Shown here piece by piece: positions 47,563 to 57,120 of a stretch of DNA of 64,000 bases. A program made the position numbers and the translations under genes. This stretch comes from Pantoea alfalfae (lineage in GTDB: Bacteria > Pseudomonadota > Gammaproteobacteria > Enterobacterales > Enterobacteriaceae). The stretch covers positions 2,418,001 through 2,482,000 of the forward strand of contig NZ_CP082292.1 in NCBI RefSeq assembly GCF_019880205.1, given 5' to 3'. The notes beneath the pieces were generated by a model. The model was given only the letters and a program-made list of their open reading frames with translations. It was not told where the DNA came from and ran no database searches. Within the stretch, counting starts at the first letter, position 1, and each line of letters starts with the position of its first letter.

Positions 47563-48754
47563 AACGTAAAGCCTCAGCAGGTTGAACGGCGGCAGCGCGC
47601 CACGAAGGATAGAGCGTAGACAACAGCGCCACAATCATCGCGCTGAGGGCGATGGTGACCACCTGCCACACATTGATATCAACCGGCAACGCGGCGCCAT
47701 CGAGGAACAGGCCAATCACCGGCATTAAGTTATTAAGCTGGCTGGCCAGCAGTACACCGAGCAGCGTGCCGAGCAGCGTGCCGATAATCCCGGCGCTGGC
47801 ACCCTGCACCATAAACACCGCCACTATTTGCCGACGCGTCAGGCCCTGGGTCTGGAGAATCGCCACTTCGCCCTGCTTCTCCATGATCAGCAGGCCTAAT
47901 GATGTAATGATGTTAAAGGCGGCCACGGCGATAATCAGGCTCAGCAGCAGACCCATCATGTTCTTCTCCATGCGTACTGCCTGGAAGAGATCGCCTTTGC
48001 GCTCGCGCCAGTCTTTCCAGACCAGGCCCGCAGGCAGTGTCTGCTGACTCAGACTGTCGACCGACAGCGGTTTATCCAGCCAGAGTCGCCAGCCGGTAAT
48101 GTTACCGGCCGGATAGCGCATCACGCGCGACGCATCCTGAAGATTGACCAGAATCTGATAACCATCGACTTCGCTATTGGCGGCATAGGTGCCTGCCACG
48201 GTAAACAGACGCTGGCTCGGTACGCGTCCCATCGGGGTAAACTGGCTGACCGACGGCACCATCAGACGCAGCTGATCGCCACGTTTAACGCCAAGCTGTG
48301 ACGCCAGCTGTTCACCGAGGATCACATTGTACTGTCCGGCCTGCAGCACGCTCTGCTGGGTGTTGACCAGGAACGGCGTCAGCGGATCTTTTTCTTCCGG
48401 CTCAATCCCCAGCATCACACCAACGGAGACGCTGTGCGGGCTTTGCAGCACCACACTGGCGGTGGTCAGCGGCGCGATACGGCTGACGCCCTGCAGATTC
48501 AGCGAAGTGGCGGGTTGCTGCTGTGGATTGAGACTGCCTTTGTCGCTGGTGATCAGCGCCTGAGGCATCAGGCCAAGAATATTGCCTTCAAGTTCACGCT
48601 CAAAACCGTTCATCACCGATAAGACAGTGACCATCGCCAGCACGCCGAGCGTGATGCCAATCGTTGAGAGCCAGGAGACAAAGCGACCAAAGCGATCCGA
48701 TGCTCGTCCGCGCATGTAACGCAGACCGATAAATAGCGCGACAGGTTGATACAT
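47555..48754 (-). CDS. lolC: Lipoprotein-releasing ABC transporter permease LolC
   Basis: 399 residues from ATG 48754 ([20 protein letters not shown]), the same length and start as E. coli LolC; a 38-residue upstream extension is rejected. Four membrane helices with a large periplasmic domain between the first two; C-terminal [17 protein letters not shown]. First gene of lolCDE. ycfT, next to it in E. coli, is missing. Confidence 0.97.
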   Translation of the reverse strand: MYQPVALFIGLRYMRGRASDRFGRFVSWLSTIGITLGVLAMVTVLSVMNGFERELEGNILGLMPQALITSDKGSLNPQQQPATSLNLQGVSRIAPLTTASVVLQSPHSVSVGVMLGIEPEEKDPLTPFLVNTQQSVLQAGQYNVILGEQLASQLGVKRGDQLRLMVPSVSQFTPMGRVPSQRLFTVAGTYAANSEVDGYQILVNLQDASRVMRYPAGNITGWRLWLDKPLSVDSLSQQTLPAGLVWKDWRERKGDLFQAVRMEKNMMGLLLSLIIAVAAFNIITSLGLLIMEKQGEVAILQTQGLTRRQIVAVFMVQGASAGIIGTLLGTLLGVLLASQLNNLMPVIGLFLDGAALPVDINVWQVVTIALSAMIVALLSTLYPSWRAAAVQPAEALRYE

Positions 48755-49001
48755 GGAATCCAGTAAGCCGTTGCCTGAAAATAGGTAGGGGGATGATAAA
48801 GGAGCGGCTCGTTTTATGAAACCTCTAACCCTCTGAGTCGGCAGCAAAGTTGCGTCAGAATACGTCACATTTACGACTAAAGCCGCAGAATAGACGATAA
48901 AGCCATCGCTTATTGGCTGATTATCCAGCGCCCTGGCGCGTAGACTATAATCTGTAACAGGATAAGAGGTAATTTATCGCACAGCGATAGAGGCAGCGAC
49001 C

Positions 49002-49211
49002 ATGTTGAAATTTCCCAAAGGCAGCATCGTTAAACATCAATCCGGGGAAATCAGAGGCGAAATCATCAACGTCTTTGAGCAGGGAAGCGCACCAGCCGGC
49101 TACTACGTAAAGTGGGACGACGGCAACCTCAGCTATCATCCTGAGCAGGAGTTATCCTGGGCAAATATCGACCGCCCACGCATGTATTACACACAGCAAT
49201 CCATAAAATAG
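49002..49211 (+). CDS. Small protein of unknown function
   Basis: 69 residues, beta-rich and SH3- or KOW-like in look (FPKGSIVKHQSGEIRGEIIN, YYVKWDDGNLSYH). GAGGCAG lies upstream of the ATG and a strong terminator follows, so it is likely a real monocistronic gene. It occupies the place of ycfT between lolC and mfd. Family not recognised. Confidence 0.7.
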   Translation: MLKFPKGSIVKHQSGEIRGEIINVFEQGSAPAGYYVKWDDGNLSYHPEQELSWANIDRPRMYYTQQSIK

Positions 49212-49226
49212 AATGCCCGTTTAACC

Positions 49227-49256
49227 CCGTCGCTGCACAGCGACGGCGGTTTTTTC
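49227..49256 (+). terminator. Rho-independent terminator
   Basis: CCGTCGCTG / CAGCGACGG stem followed, after CGG, by six T's. Confidence 0.88.
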
Positions 49257-49438
49257 TGATCCCGCTCCAGACTCGTCTATCCTCTCTCTATCCGCTGTAT
49301 TACCGCCGACGCCCGGTAATGGCTGACCGATCCCCGGGTTCAGCGCGGCGCGGCAGGAAAATTGTGCCGCAGAGGTGATCCCCCTGACATAATATGGAAT
49401 GATTACGTCCTGGAAAAATGGAGCAACCCCGAGATCCC

Positions 49439-52400
49439 ATGCCCGAACAGACTCGTTATACCCTGCCCGTTAAATCCGGCGATCATCGCCAGCTCGGCCA
49501 GCTTATCGGCGCTGCGCATGCGGTTGAGTGTGCCAGCATTACCGAACGACATGCTGGTCCGGTGTTAATGATTACACCCGATACCCAAACCGCTCTGCGT
49601 CTGCTGGATGAAATCCGCCAGTTTACCGATCTGCCGGTGTCGCACCTTGCCGACTGGGAGACGCTGCCGTATGACAGCTTCTCGCCGCATCAGGATATTA
49701 TCTCTGCGCGACTGTCGACCCTCTACCAGCTGCCGGTGATGCAGCGCGGTCTGCTGATCATGCCGGTCAATACCCTGATGCAGCGCGTCTGTCCGCACAG
49801 TTTCCTGCACGGCCATGCGCTGGTGATGAAGCAGGGGCAAAAACTGTCACGCGACCGGCTGCGCGATCAGCTTGAGCAGGCCGGTTACCGCCATGTCGAT
49901 CAGGTGATGGAGCACGGTGAATACGCCACGCGCGGCGCCCTGCTCGATCTGTTTCCGATGGGCAGCGATCAGCCCTACCGCATCGACTTTTTCGATGATG
50001 AGATCGACAGCCTGCGCCTGTTCGACGTCGAGAATCAGCGTACGCTGGAAGCGGTGCCGGAAATCAATCTGCTGCCCGCACATGAATTTCCCAGCGACAA
50101 AGCCGCCATTGAGCTGTTCCGCAGCCGCTGGCGCGAAATTTTTGATGTGCGCCGCGAGTCGGAGCACGTCTATCAGCAGGTCAGCAAAGGCACGCTGCCC
50201 GCGGGCATCGAATACTGGCAGCCGCTGTTCTTCGAGCAGCCGTTACCCAGCCTGTTCAGCTATCTGCCTGACAACACCCTGATTGTGAACTGCGGCGACC
50301 TTGAAGTCAGCGCCAGCCGCTTCTGGCAGGATGCTGAGGCGCGCTATGAGAACCGTCGCGTGGACCCGATGCGTCCGCTGCTGGAACCGGTCACCTTGTG
50401 GCTGCGTCCCGACGCGTTAATGGGCGAACTGAAAGCCTGGCCGCGCATCCAGATGACCAACGAGGTGCTGCCCGCCAAAGCCGCGAATACCAATCTCGGT
50501 TACATCCCGCTGCCAGATCTCGCCGTTCAGGCGCAGGCGAAAGCGCCGCTCGACCATCTGCGGCAGTTTATTGAGACTTTCAGCGGCGCCGTGGTCTTCT
50601 CGGTCGAAAGTGAAGGCCGCCGCGAGAGCCTGCAGGAGCTGCTGGCCCGGATTAAACTGCGTCCTCAGTCAGTGCACCGTTTTGATGAAACCGTCGACGA
50701 TCGTTTCACGCTGATGATCGGGGCCAGCGAGCGCGGTTTTATCGATACCCAGGGCAACCGGGCGCTGATTTGCGAAAGCGATCTGCTGGGCGAACGCGTC
50801 AGCCGTCGCCGTCAGGATACCCGTCGTACCATCAATCCCGACATTCTGATCCGTAACCTGGCGGAGTTGCATCCCGGTCAGCCAGTAGTGCATCTGGAGC
50901 ACGGCGTGGGCCGCTATATCGGCCTGACTACGCTGGAAGCAGGCGGCATTGAGGCGGAATACCTGATGCTCTCCTACGCCAATGACGCCAAACTCTATGT
51001 GCCGGTTTCATCGCTGCACCTGATCAGCCGCTATGCGGGCGGAGCTGACGATAATGCGCCACTGCATAAGCTGGGCAGTGATGCCTGGTCGCGCGCGCGG
51101 CAGAAAGCGGCGGAGAAAGTACGCGATGTGGCGGCCGAACTGCTGGATATCTATGCCCAGCGCGCCGCCAAAACCGGTTTTGCCTTTAAGCATGACCGTG
51201 AGCAGTATCAGCTGTTCTGCGAAAGCTTCCCGTTTGAAACCACACCCGATCAGGCACAGGCGATCAACGCCGTGCTGAGCGATATGTACGAACCGCTGGC
51301 GATGGATCGTCTGGTGTGCGGTGACGTGGGCTTTGGTAAAACGGAAGTAGCGATGCGCGCGGCGTTTCTGGCCATCGAGAACCACAAACAGGTGGCCGTA
51401 CTGGTGCCGACTACCCTGCTGGCACAGCAGCACTACGACAACTTCCGTGACCGCTTCGCCAACTGGCCGGTTCGCATTGAGATGCTTTCCCGCTTCCGTA
51501 CCGCCAAAGAGCAGGCACAGGTGCTGGAACAGGCCAGCGAGGGTAAAATCGACATTTTGATCGGCACCCACAAACTATTGATGAGTGACCTCAAGTGGCA
51601 CGATCTCGGCCTGCTAATTGTCGATGAAGAGCACCGGTTTGGGGTGCGTCACAAAGAGCGCATCAAGGCGATGCGTGCTGATGTGGACATCCTGACCCTG
51701 ACCGCCACGCCGATCCCGCGCACCCTGAATATGGCCATGAGTGGCATGCGCGATCTTTCCATTATCGCTACCCCGCCTGCCCGCCGTTTAGCGGTAAAAA
51801 CCTTTGTCCGTGAATACGACGACGTGGTGATCCGCGAAGCGATTCTGCGCGAAGTTCTGCGTGGCGGACAGGTCTACTATCTCTACAATGACGTTGAAAA
51901 TATAGATAAAGCGGCGCAGCGTCTCAGCGATCTGGTGCCGGAAGCGCGGGTGGCGATTGGTCATGGACAGATGCGCGAGCGTGAGCTGGAGCGGGTGATG
52001 AACGATTTCCATCATCAGCGTTTCAACGTGCTGGTCTGTACCACCATTATCGAAACCGGGATCGACATTCCGACCGCGAACACCATCATCATCGAACGGG
52101 CCGACCACTTTGGCCTGGCGCAGCTGCATCAGCTGCGTGGTCGCGTCGGTCGTTCGCATCATCAGGCGTATGCCTGGCTGTTGACGCCGCATCCGAAGTC
52201 GATGACCGCGGACGCACATAAACGCCTGGAAGCGATCGCCTCACTCGAAGATCTGGGCGCCGGTTTTGCGCTGGCAACCCACGACCTGGAGATTCGCGGG
52301 GCGGGCGAACTGCTGGGTGATGAGCAGAGCGGACAGATGGAGACGCTGGGCTTCACGCTCTATATGGAGCTGCTGGAGAATGCTGTTGATGCGCTGAAAG

Positions 52401-52882
52401 CGGGTCGCGAGCCGTCACTGGAAGATCTCACCAGCAACCAGACAGAGGTGGAACTTCGCATGCCAGCGCTGCTGCCCGAGACCTTTATCCCGGATGTCAG
52501 CACCCGTCTTTCACTTTATAAGCGCATTGCCAGCGCGGAGGCTGAAGAGGAGTTGCAGGAGCTGAAGGTTGAGATGATCGACCGCTTCGGCCTGCTGCCT
52601 GACCCTGCGCGTAACCTGCTGGACGTGGCGATTATCCGTCTGAAAGCCCGCGCGGTCGGTCTGCGTAAGATCGAAGCCAGCGACAAAGGCGGCTATTTCG
52701 ATTTTGCGCCGCAGAACAAGGTCGATCCGGCATGGCTGATTAGTCTGCTGCAGAAAGAGCCACAGCAGTGGAAACTGGATGGGCCAACACGCCTGCGGTT
52801 TACCCGTGAACTGTCGGAAAGAAAAATTCGTATGGATTGGGTGCAGGGCTTCGTTTCACAACTGGCTGAGCATCAGGCGTAA
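49439..52882 (+). CDS. mfd: Transcription-repair coupling factor Mfd
   Basis: Displaces stalled RNA polymerase and recruits UvrA. 1147 residues from ATG 49439 (MPEQTRYTLPVK), one shorter than E. coli; the ATG at 49418 is upstream of the conserved start. UvrB-homology region near the N terminus, polymerase-interacting domain (VVHLEHGVGRY), helicase motifs GDVGFGKTEVAM, LLIVDEEHRFG, TLTATPIPRTLNMA and QLRGRVGRS, and the C-terminal regulatory domain. Confidence 0.98.
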   Translation: MPEQTRYTLPVKSGDHRQLGQLIGAAHAVECASITERHAGPVLMITPDTQTALRLLDEIRQFTDLPVSHLADWETLPYDSFSPHQDIISARLSTLYQLPVMQRGLLIMPVNTLMQRVCPHSFLHGHALVMKQGQKLSRDRLRDQLEQAGYRHVDQVMEHGEYATRGALLDLFPMGSDQPYRIDFFDDEIDSLRLFDVENQRTLEAVPEINLLPAHEFPSDKAAIELFRSRWREIFDVRRESEHVYQQVSKGTLPAGIEYWQPLFFEQPLPSLFSYLPDNTLIVNCGDLEVSASRFWQDAEARYENRRVDPMRPLLEPVTLWLRPDALMGELKAWPRIQMTNEVLPAKAANTNLGYIPLPDLAVQAQAKAPLDHLRQFIETFSGAVVFSVESEGRRESLQELLARIKLRPQSVHRFDETVDDRFTLMIGASERGFIDTQGNRALICESDLLGERVSRRRQDTRRTINPDILIRNLAELHPGQPVVHLEHGVGRYIGLTTLEAGGIEAEYLMLSYANDAKLYVPVSSLHLISRYAGGADDNAPLHKLGSDAWSRARQKAAEKVRDVAAELLDIYAQRAAKTGFAFKHDREQYQLFCESFPFETTPDQAQAINAVLSDMYEPLAMDRLVCGDVGFGKTEVAMRAAFLAIENHKQVAVLVPTTLLAQQHYDNFRDRFANWPVRIEMLSRFRTAKEQAQVLEQASEGKIDILIGTHKLLMSDLKWHDLGLLIVDEEHRFGVRHKERIKAMRADVDILTLTATPIPRTLNMAMSGMRDLSIIATPPARRLAVKTFVREYDDVVIREAILREVLRGGQVYYLYNDVENIDKAAQRLSDLVPEARVAIGHGQMRERELERVMNDFHHQRFNVLVCTTIIETGIDIPTANTIIIERADHFGLAQLHQLRGRVGRSHHQAYAWLLTPHPKSMTADAHKRLEAIASLEDLGAGFALATHDLEIRGAGELLGDEQSGQMETLGFTLYMELLENAVDALKAGREPSLEDLTSNQTEVELRMPALLPETFIPDVSTRLSLYKRIASAEAEEELQELKVEMIDRFGLLPDPARNLLDVAIIRLKARAVGLRKIEASDKGGYFDFAPQNKVDPAWLISLLQKEPQQWKLDGPTRLRFTRELSERKIRMDWVQGFVSQLAEHQA

Positions 52883-52936
52883 CCCTCTGCCCGCGCTTTG
52901 CTGAGCTAATCGGTAAAGTGCGGGAAAATGGCGATA

Positions 52937-52967
52937 AAAAAGGCGCATCTTTGAGATGCGCCTTTTT
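52937..52967. terminator. Bidirectional terminator between mfd and ycfJ
   Basis: AAGGCGCATCT-TTG-AGATGCGCCTT between an A run and a T run. Confidence 0.93.
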
Positions 52968-53014
52968 CATTACGTCGTGCTGTGTGGCCGCCAGTGCGGC
53001 AAAGCTTTGCCCAA

Positions 53015-53557
53015 TTACGCCTGGTCACCGTTGAGAATCAGCTGACCATTGCGATCCAATGGAATACGCGTGCCGGGGTCGTTCTCCATACGGATTTTAC
53101 CCTGCTGATCGCCTATTTTATAGGTCACGTCATATCCCAGTTTTTTCTCTTGTTTGTCATACACTGTTTTACAGCGCTGTTCGGTTGTGGTGTAGGTATC
53201 ACGATCCTGCAGTCCGCCCTGGACCTGATTACCCGCATAACCGCCTGCCAACGCACCTGCTACTGTCGCGACATCCTTACCGCGACCGCCACCGAACTGG
53301 TGACCGAGAACTCCACCTGCCACTGCACCTAATACAGAGCCAGCAAGACGGTTCTCATCCTGTACGGCCCGACGGTGAGTCAGTGTGACATTACGGCACT
53401 CCTGACGTGGCTGTCTGATGCTCTCTTTGATTGGCGTTGCAGCCAGTACCTGAGCGTATTGAGGACCGCGATCAAACACGTTCATGCCTGCTACGGCGGC
53501 AACACCCAGCGCTGCTGCCACACCAATACCGATACCCGCTAACATTGATTTATTCAC
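53015..53557 (-). CDS. ycfJ: Glycine-zipper 2TM domain protein YcfJ
   Basis: 180 residues. An N-terminal membrane signal or anchor (MLAGIGIGVAAALGVAAVAG) and a central glycine zipper (SVLGAVAGGVLGHQFGGGRG, VAGALAGGYAGNQV), the Rick_17kDa-type pattern. Two cysteines (QECRN, EQRCKT). Envelope protein of unknown function. In E. coli, ldtC, bhsA and comR separate it from mfd; here they are absent. Confidence 0.93.
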   Translation of the reverse strand: MNKSMLAGIGIGVAAALGVAAVAGMNVFDRGPQYAQVLAATPIKESIRQPRQECRNVTLTHRRAVQDENRLAGSVLGAVAGGVLGHQFGGGRGKDVATVAGALAGGYAGNQVQGGLQDRDTYTTTEQRCKTVYDKQEKKLGYDVTYKIGDQQGKIRMENDPGTRIPLDRNGQLILNGDQA

Positions 53558-53917
53558 AGGAAGTTCCTCCTGAAAGTGTTACCGCGCAATCCTGCTGTTA
53601 AAGCATCCTCATTGACTGAGGTATAACCGGCGTGCGCGACGCGCCGTGTTTGTTGAGATGAAGTTTTACAGATGGACCGAAAATGCAACATCAGATAAAT
53701 GGAGGAAATTGGTCACTTTGCTATCAGGACCAGTTTTTAGGAGAGTTCTGAGGTGAAGGGAGTTGTTGCTGGTGTCGATTTAATAAAAAAATTTAACTAA
53801 TTAAATCAACTGGATAAATTTATCTCAAGCGTTATGCAGACGCTGACTGTCTGTTCTGGCAGCGGCCTTTTCAGCGCTACCTGTAAGCATGTTCACTGGA
53901 TGCCGTCATCGGGCATA
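53558..53917. other. Non-coding gap upstream of ycfJ
   Basis: About 360 bases with no supported gene. It contains the ycfJ leader (GGAGGAACTTCC before the ATG on the minus strand) and an AT-rich tract at 53770-53820. Confidence 0.45.
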
Positions 53918-53951
53918 TTCCTTCCTGAAGCACCCAGGCTTCAGGAAGGAA
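53918..53951 (-). terminator. 14-bp stem-loop after lipoprotein gene
   Basis: TTCCTTCCTGAAGC pairs perfectly with GCTTCAGGAAGGAA around ACCCAG, 12 bases after the stop of the gene at 53963. No U tract follows on the minus strand, so it may act as a 3' stabiliser or a weak terminator. Confidence 0.6.
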
Positions 53952-53962
53952 GAAAAAGGAGA

Positions 53963-54502
53963 CTAATCAAAAATACTCTCTGACGGGCATTCCTTCACCT
54001 CGCCCCAGCCCACAACGATGCCGTTTGGGGTGAGATTTTTGATTGAAACGCTATCGCCTGAATATTCAGAGCCTCTGACCACGATATCGTAATCATCGTT
54101 AGCCTGAGGAATAAATTCAACAGTGGCAGATTTTTGAGTGTTCTGATAGTACCCAGTCTTAGTCCAGTAGTGGATGACCCGAATCATTTGTCCCGGCTTC
54201 AGGGTGAACTCATTGATGAAAGCACCATTATTATCAGATGAGGCTGGCATACCTATTCGTTTATTCCCTGTGACAGGGATAACCAGAATGGCAAAGCCAG
54301 AAGTAATACGGCGTTCCAGTACTTTTTTATAGCAACCTGAACCCTGCTTTTCAAAGAACTGAAGAGCCGTATTGCCCTCTGAAGCGACGCGGATCCGGGC
54401 CGCATCCTGTCCTTTATAATCATCCAGTGAAGGTCTGAAACCTGCCGTGCAGCCACTCAATAATAGTGCTATCAATCCGGTGATCAAAATTTTTGCAGCC
54501 AT
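53963..54502 (-). CDS. Lipoprotein of unknown function
   Basis: 179 residues: signal with lipobox (ALLLSGCTAG), then a beta-rich domain containing GNKRIGMPASSDNNGAF and VVGWGEVKECPSE. Cysteines in SGCYKK and KECPS may pair. No family recognised. It opens an AT-rich accessory stretch between ycfJ and ndh that is not in the E. coli order. Confidence 0.75.
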   Translation of the reverse strand: MAAKILITGLIALLLSGCTAGFRPSLDDYKGQDAARIRVASEGNTALQFFEKQGSGCYKKVLERRITSGFAILVIPVTGNKRIGMPASSDNNGAFINEFTLKPGQMIRVIHYWTKTGYYQNTQKSATVEFIPQANDDYDIVVRGSEYSGDSVSIKNLTPNGIVVGWGEVKECPSESIFD

Positions 54503-54620
54503 TCTTTATTATCCTTAATTTAACTGACACAGACTGGAACTGGTTATTTTATTGGTACTATAACGAGGCGGGTGTTGCGTTACACATCGTTTATTTTGTG
54601 ACAAAAAAATATTGACCGTA

Positions 54621-55116
54621 TTAATGCACAAAGACTTTATTAATCCTGCTGGAAAAAATAAAGTATGGTACCCATATCAGACAACTGATTAAGGCCCGAG
54701 CCAGCATATTGATAGCAGGCTGCGTAAGGTTTACGTGAAAAACCAAAGCAGGATAAAGCGTGCAAAAACTCGCAAAGATAAGACCGTATAAATATTACGT
54801 TATCATCACGTATCTGGTTTTTACTTTCTTCCTAAAGAAGAACCAGCAAGCCAGCACTGTTACGGGAGCATTAATAATGGACAGCGCTAATAATAAAACA
54901 CTAAAACTATTAACCACACCTTGTTTCTGATAAGTGTTGGCAATCAACAAAACAATACAAAAATCATTATACAGCATCGTAAAAAAAACCAATAATCAAG
55001 CCTAAAGCTGGCAGATATAATAAACCATTAATCCTGCCCTCTTCTTTTTTTTCACAATTATCACAAAAGCCTGATTATTTATTCTCTTCTGCTTCCTGAC
55101 ATTTAATGCATAACAT
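54621..55116 (-). pseudogene. Decayed DUF2569 membrane protein gene with zinc-ribbon N terminus
   Basis: Joined by hand across lesions, the minus strand from 55116 reads MLCIKCQEAEENK, stop, SGFCDNCEKKEEGRINGLLY, LPALGLIIGFF, a +1 slip in an eight-T run near 54985, then TMLYNDFCIVLLIANTYQKQ ... RYVMIT, stop, YLYGLIFASFCTLYPALVFH ... CLIWVPYFIFSSRINKVF. Two CxxC pairs, four hydrophobic helices and the final IWVPYF motif fit a DUF2569 protein of about 165 codons. Two nonsense codons and one frameshift make it inactive. The fragment 54795-54992 remains open for 65 residues. Confidence 0.75.
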
Positions 55117-55280
55117 TCTCGCCCCCTGAAGCTTTAATTGTTTTTCTTTGTTTTAACAAAATTCAAACCGGTTAATTCAGAAGATCGACGTCTTTGGTCA
55201 GACAGGATCAGGTACTATTTTAAATGTATCGAAGAACTGCCTGATTCGACCTTTATAAAAAACGGTCCTTTCCAGAGTGC

Positions 55281-55318
55281 AAAAAAACAACCCTGACCAG
55301 ATGACCAGGGTTGCGGTT
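55281..55318 (-). terminator. Terminator of the Ail/Lom-like gene
   Basis: CAACCCTG / CAGGGTTG stem; seven T's follow on the minus strand and a shorter T run on the plus strand. Confidence 0.88.
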
Positions 55319-55330
55319 TTTAGCGTTGAA

Positions 55331-55894
55331 TCAGAAACGGTATCCGATGCCGATGTTAAAACCATTGATGGCAACATCTTCGTTATATTTTACGCGAGTA
55401 CCTTCATAGCCAACACTCACAGAGAGGTTGCTGATAGGATTCACGACAACGCCAGCGCCATAGGCAAAAGAGGTTTTATTTTCGCTATATTCTTCGGAGT
55501 AGACTCCGGGATAAGTCACGTTCTCATCCACTTTGGTATGGGCAACACCAATTAATCCATAGAAGCTGATGTAGTCATTGATGCGATATGCAGGACCTGC
55601 CATCAGTGAGTAATATTTCACTTTGGTTTTTCCATCATATCCGCTGACATCGCCATAAAAATCTTCTCGCTCAGAAAAACTTTCATCGCCTTTCATGTAG
55701 CTGAATGAGCCAATCACACTGAGAGGAGAATTCCATTCATAGCGATACTGAACATTGACACCGCGAATGTTTTTGAAGTCTTCAACTTTACTTTGAGCAT
55801 AGCCGATAGAGACAGTGTGATTATCAGCTAGCGCATTGCTGCCCACGAGAAGACCGCCACACAGTAATGCCAGCATCGTCATTTTAGAGGTCAT
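55331..55894 (-). CDS. Ail/Lom (OmpX-like) outer membrane protein
   Basis: 187 residues with signal peptide (ALLCGGLLVGSNALA) and an eight-strand barrel ending in Phe (GFNIGIGYRF). Family landmarks: HTVSIGYAQSKV, YYSLMAGPAYRINDYISFYG and SVSVGYEGTRVKY. Members (OmpX, Ail, PagC, Rck, Lom) confer adhesion or serum resistance in some species. AAGGAATT precedes the ATG. It lies in an AT-rich accessory patch, with a decayed gene downstream, so horizontal gain is likely. It is a paralogue, not evidently OmpX itself. Confidence 0.88.
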   Translation of the reverse strand: MTSKMTMLALLCGGLLVGSNALADNHTVSIGYAQSKVEDFKNIRGVNVQYRYEWNSPLSVIGSFSYMKGDESFSEREDFYGDVSGYDGKTKVKYYSLMAGPAYRINDYISFYGLIGVAHTKVDENVTYPGVYSEEYSENKTSFAYGAGVVVNPISNLSVSVGYEGTRVKYNEDVAINGFNIGIGYRF

Positions 55895-56716
55895 GTAATT
55901 AATTCCTTTTCATAATTTAACATTATTTCCCTGCGCTTAATGCAGGACTTCGCTCCCTGAATCACCAATACCCGACGGACAGGATAGAGTTTTTATCAAT
56001 CCATCTGTATCGGACAGGAATTTCATGTAGCGCTCCGCGCCTGATGTTCAGATCGGTCGGAGAGCATCTATTCATACCCGGATTTTTTAAAACAGGCTGG
56101 CCTGAGTCAATGTGAAACTTAAACGCCAGCCTTATTAAATGGAACTTCGGCCATTTAATTTAGGTTAAGTAAAGAATTTAACCACAGGAATCATTCTCGC
56201 GGTTAATTACCAATCAATCCTTAATGGCATTATTAGACCAAAAAGAATTAGAGGTATCAAGACCGAGTTGCCATAAAAAAGCAAAAATCCCTGGAAACCA
56301 TTTCGGCACATACATCCAGAAAATTATCCGGCCTTATACAATCCATTAACGCAGATTATTAACTGACCTGTATACCCACAACCCATTAAAAGACTAAGTT
56401 ACAGTTCTATTTAAACCCCTCTGAATAAATGAAAGCATTCGGAAAAATAATACCTGTATTTTCCCAAAAAGCGTTACCCTCAAGCTGACTGCGAAGAAAA
56501 AATGAACGAAAGCCAGACCGGAGAAAAACTATCTGGTTTTCAGAGATAGCTCGCAATTTATTACTCAGCTTTCAGCGAGTTTACGTGGCAGGAGGTGTAT
56601 ATTTAAACAGGTAAAAACGGAACAGGAAGCACATAACGAGAGATTTTTTAGCGCGGGCTGAAGGTGGTGGAACACCAACAGCCCGCTGACCACAACTAAC
56701 TGATTGGGAGTTAATT
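55895..56716. other. 822-bp AT-rich region without genes
   Basis: No supported reading frame. It contains a 9-bp hairpin ATTAAATGG/CCATTTAAT (56134-56159) and, before symE, a stem GCGGGCTG/CAGCCCGC (56655-56687) with an inner GGTG/CACC. It presumably holds the promoters of the divergent ail-like and symE-like genes and possibly a SymR-type antisense RNA. No clear LexA box was found. Confidence 0.5.
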
Positions 56717-56950
56717 ATGGCTGACACGCATCATAAGTCAGGGACCCGCACGTCCACAACCGCCGCTGGTGAATCGCGAGCACATTATTACAGAGTGGGA
56801 TACCGGCCTAATAGGGGCCAGCCGAACCCACTGCCGCAGCTCACCATTAAAGGCCGCTGGCTGGAAGCGCTGGGATTTACGACCGGGCAGAAGATCGAGG
56901 TGATCACCGGGCCGGGACAGTTGATCATCCGGCTGGCGAATGAAGGATAA
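56717..56950 (+). CDS. SymE-family toxin-like protein (short)
   Basis: 77 residues. The C-terminal core PQLTIKGRWLEALGFTTGQK followed by IEVITGPGQLIIRL is the SymE/SpoVT-AbrB-like swapped-hairpin domain. E. coli SymE is 113 residues; this lacks the C-terminal third, a length common among SymE-family proteins. E. coli SymE is an SOS-induced toxin controlled by antisense RNA SymR. GGGAG lies six bases before the ATG. Toxicity here is not shown. Confidence 0.82.
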   Translation: MADTHHKSGTRTSTTAAGESRAHYYRVGYRPNRGQPNPLPQLTIKGRWLEALGFTTGQKIEVITGPGQLIIRLANEG

Positions 56951-56969
56951 TTGACTGACCTGTAAAGAA

Positions 56970-56998
56970 AAATCCCGGCATTAAGTCCGGGATTTCTT
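56970..56998 (+). terminator. symE-like gene terminator
   Basis: AAATCCCGG / CCGGGATTT with an eight-base loop, followed by CTTATT. Confidence 0.85.
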
Positions 56999-57059
56999 AT
57001 TAATCATCATACAGAAAACTGAAGTTTAATTTGTCTTAATGTGTGCCCCTCAAGGGCAT

Positions 57060-57087
57060 AAAAAAGCCCCCTCAGAATCGAGGAGGC
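57060..57087 (-). terminator. ndh terminator
   Basis: GCCTCCTC / GAGGGGGC hairpin followed by six T's on the minus strand, about 35 bases after the ndh stop. Confidence 0.85.
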
Positions 57088-57120
57088 TTAGCATTAATTA
57101 GCCAGCGTTATTGCTGTTGC

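Noticed and set aside
55895..56716. LexA box for symE
   Set aside because: CTGT-type half sites occur (for example near 56370) but none has the paired ACAG at the right spacing.
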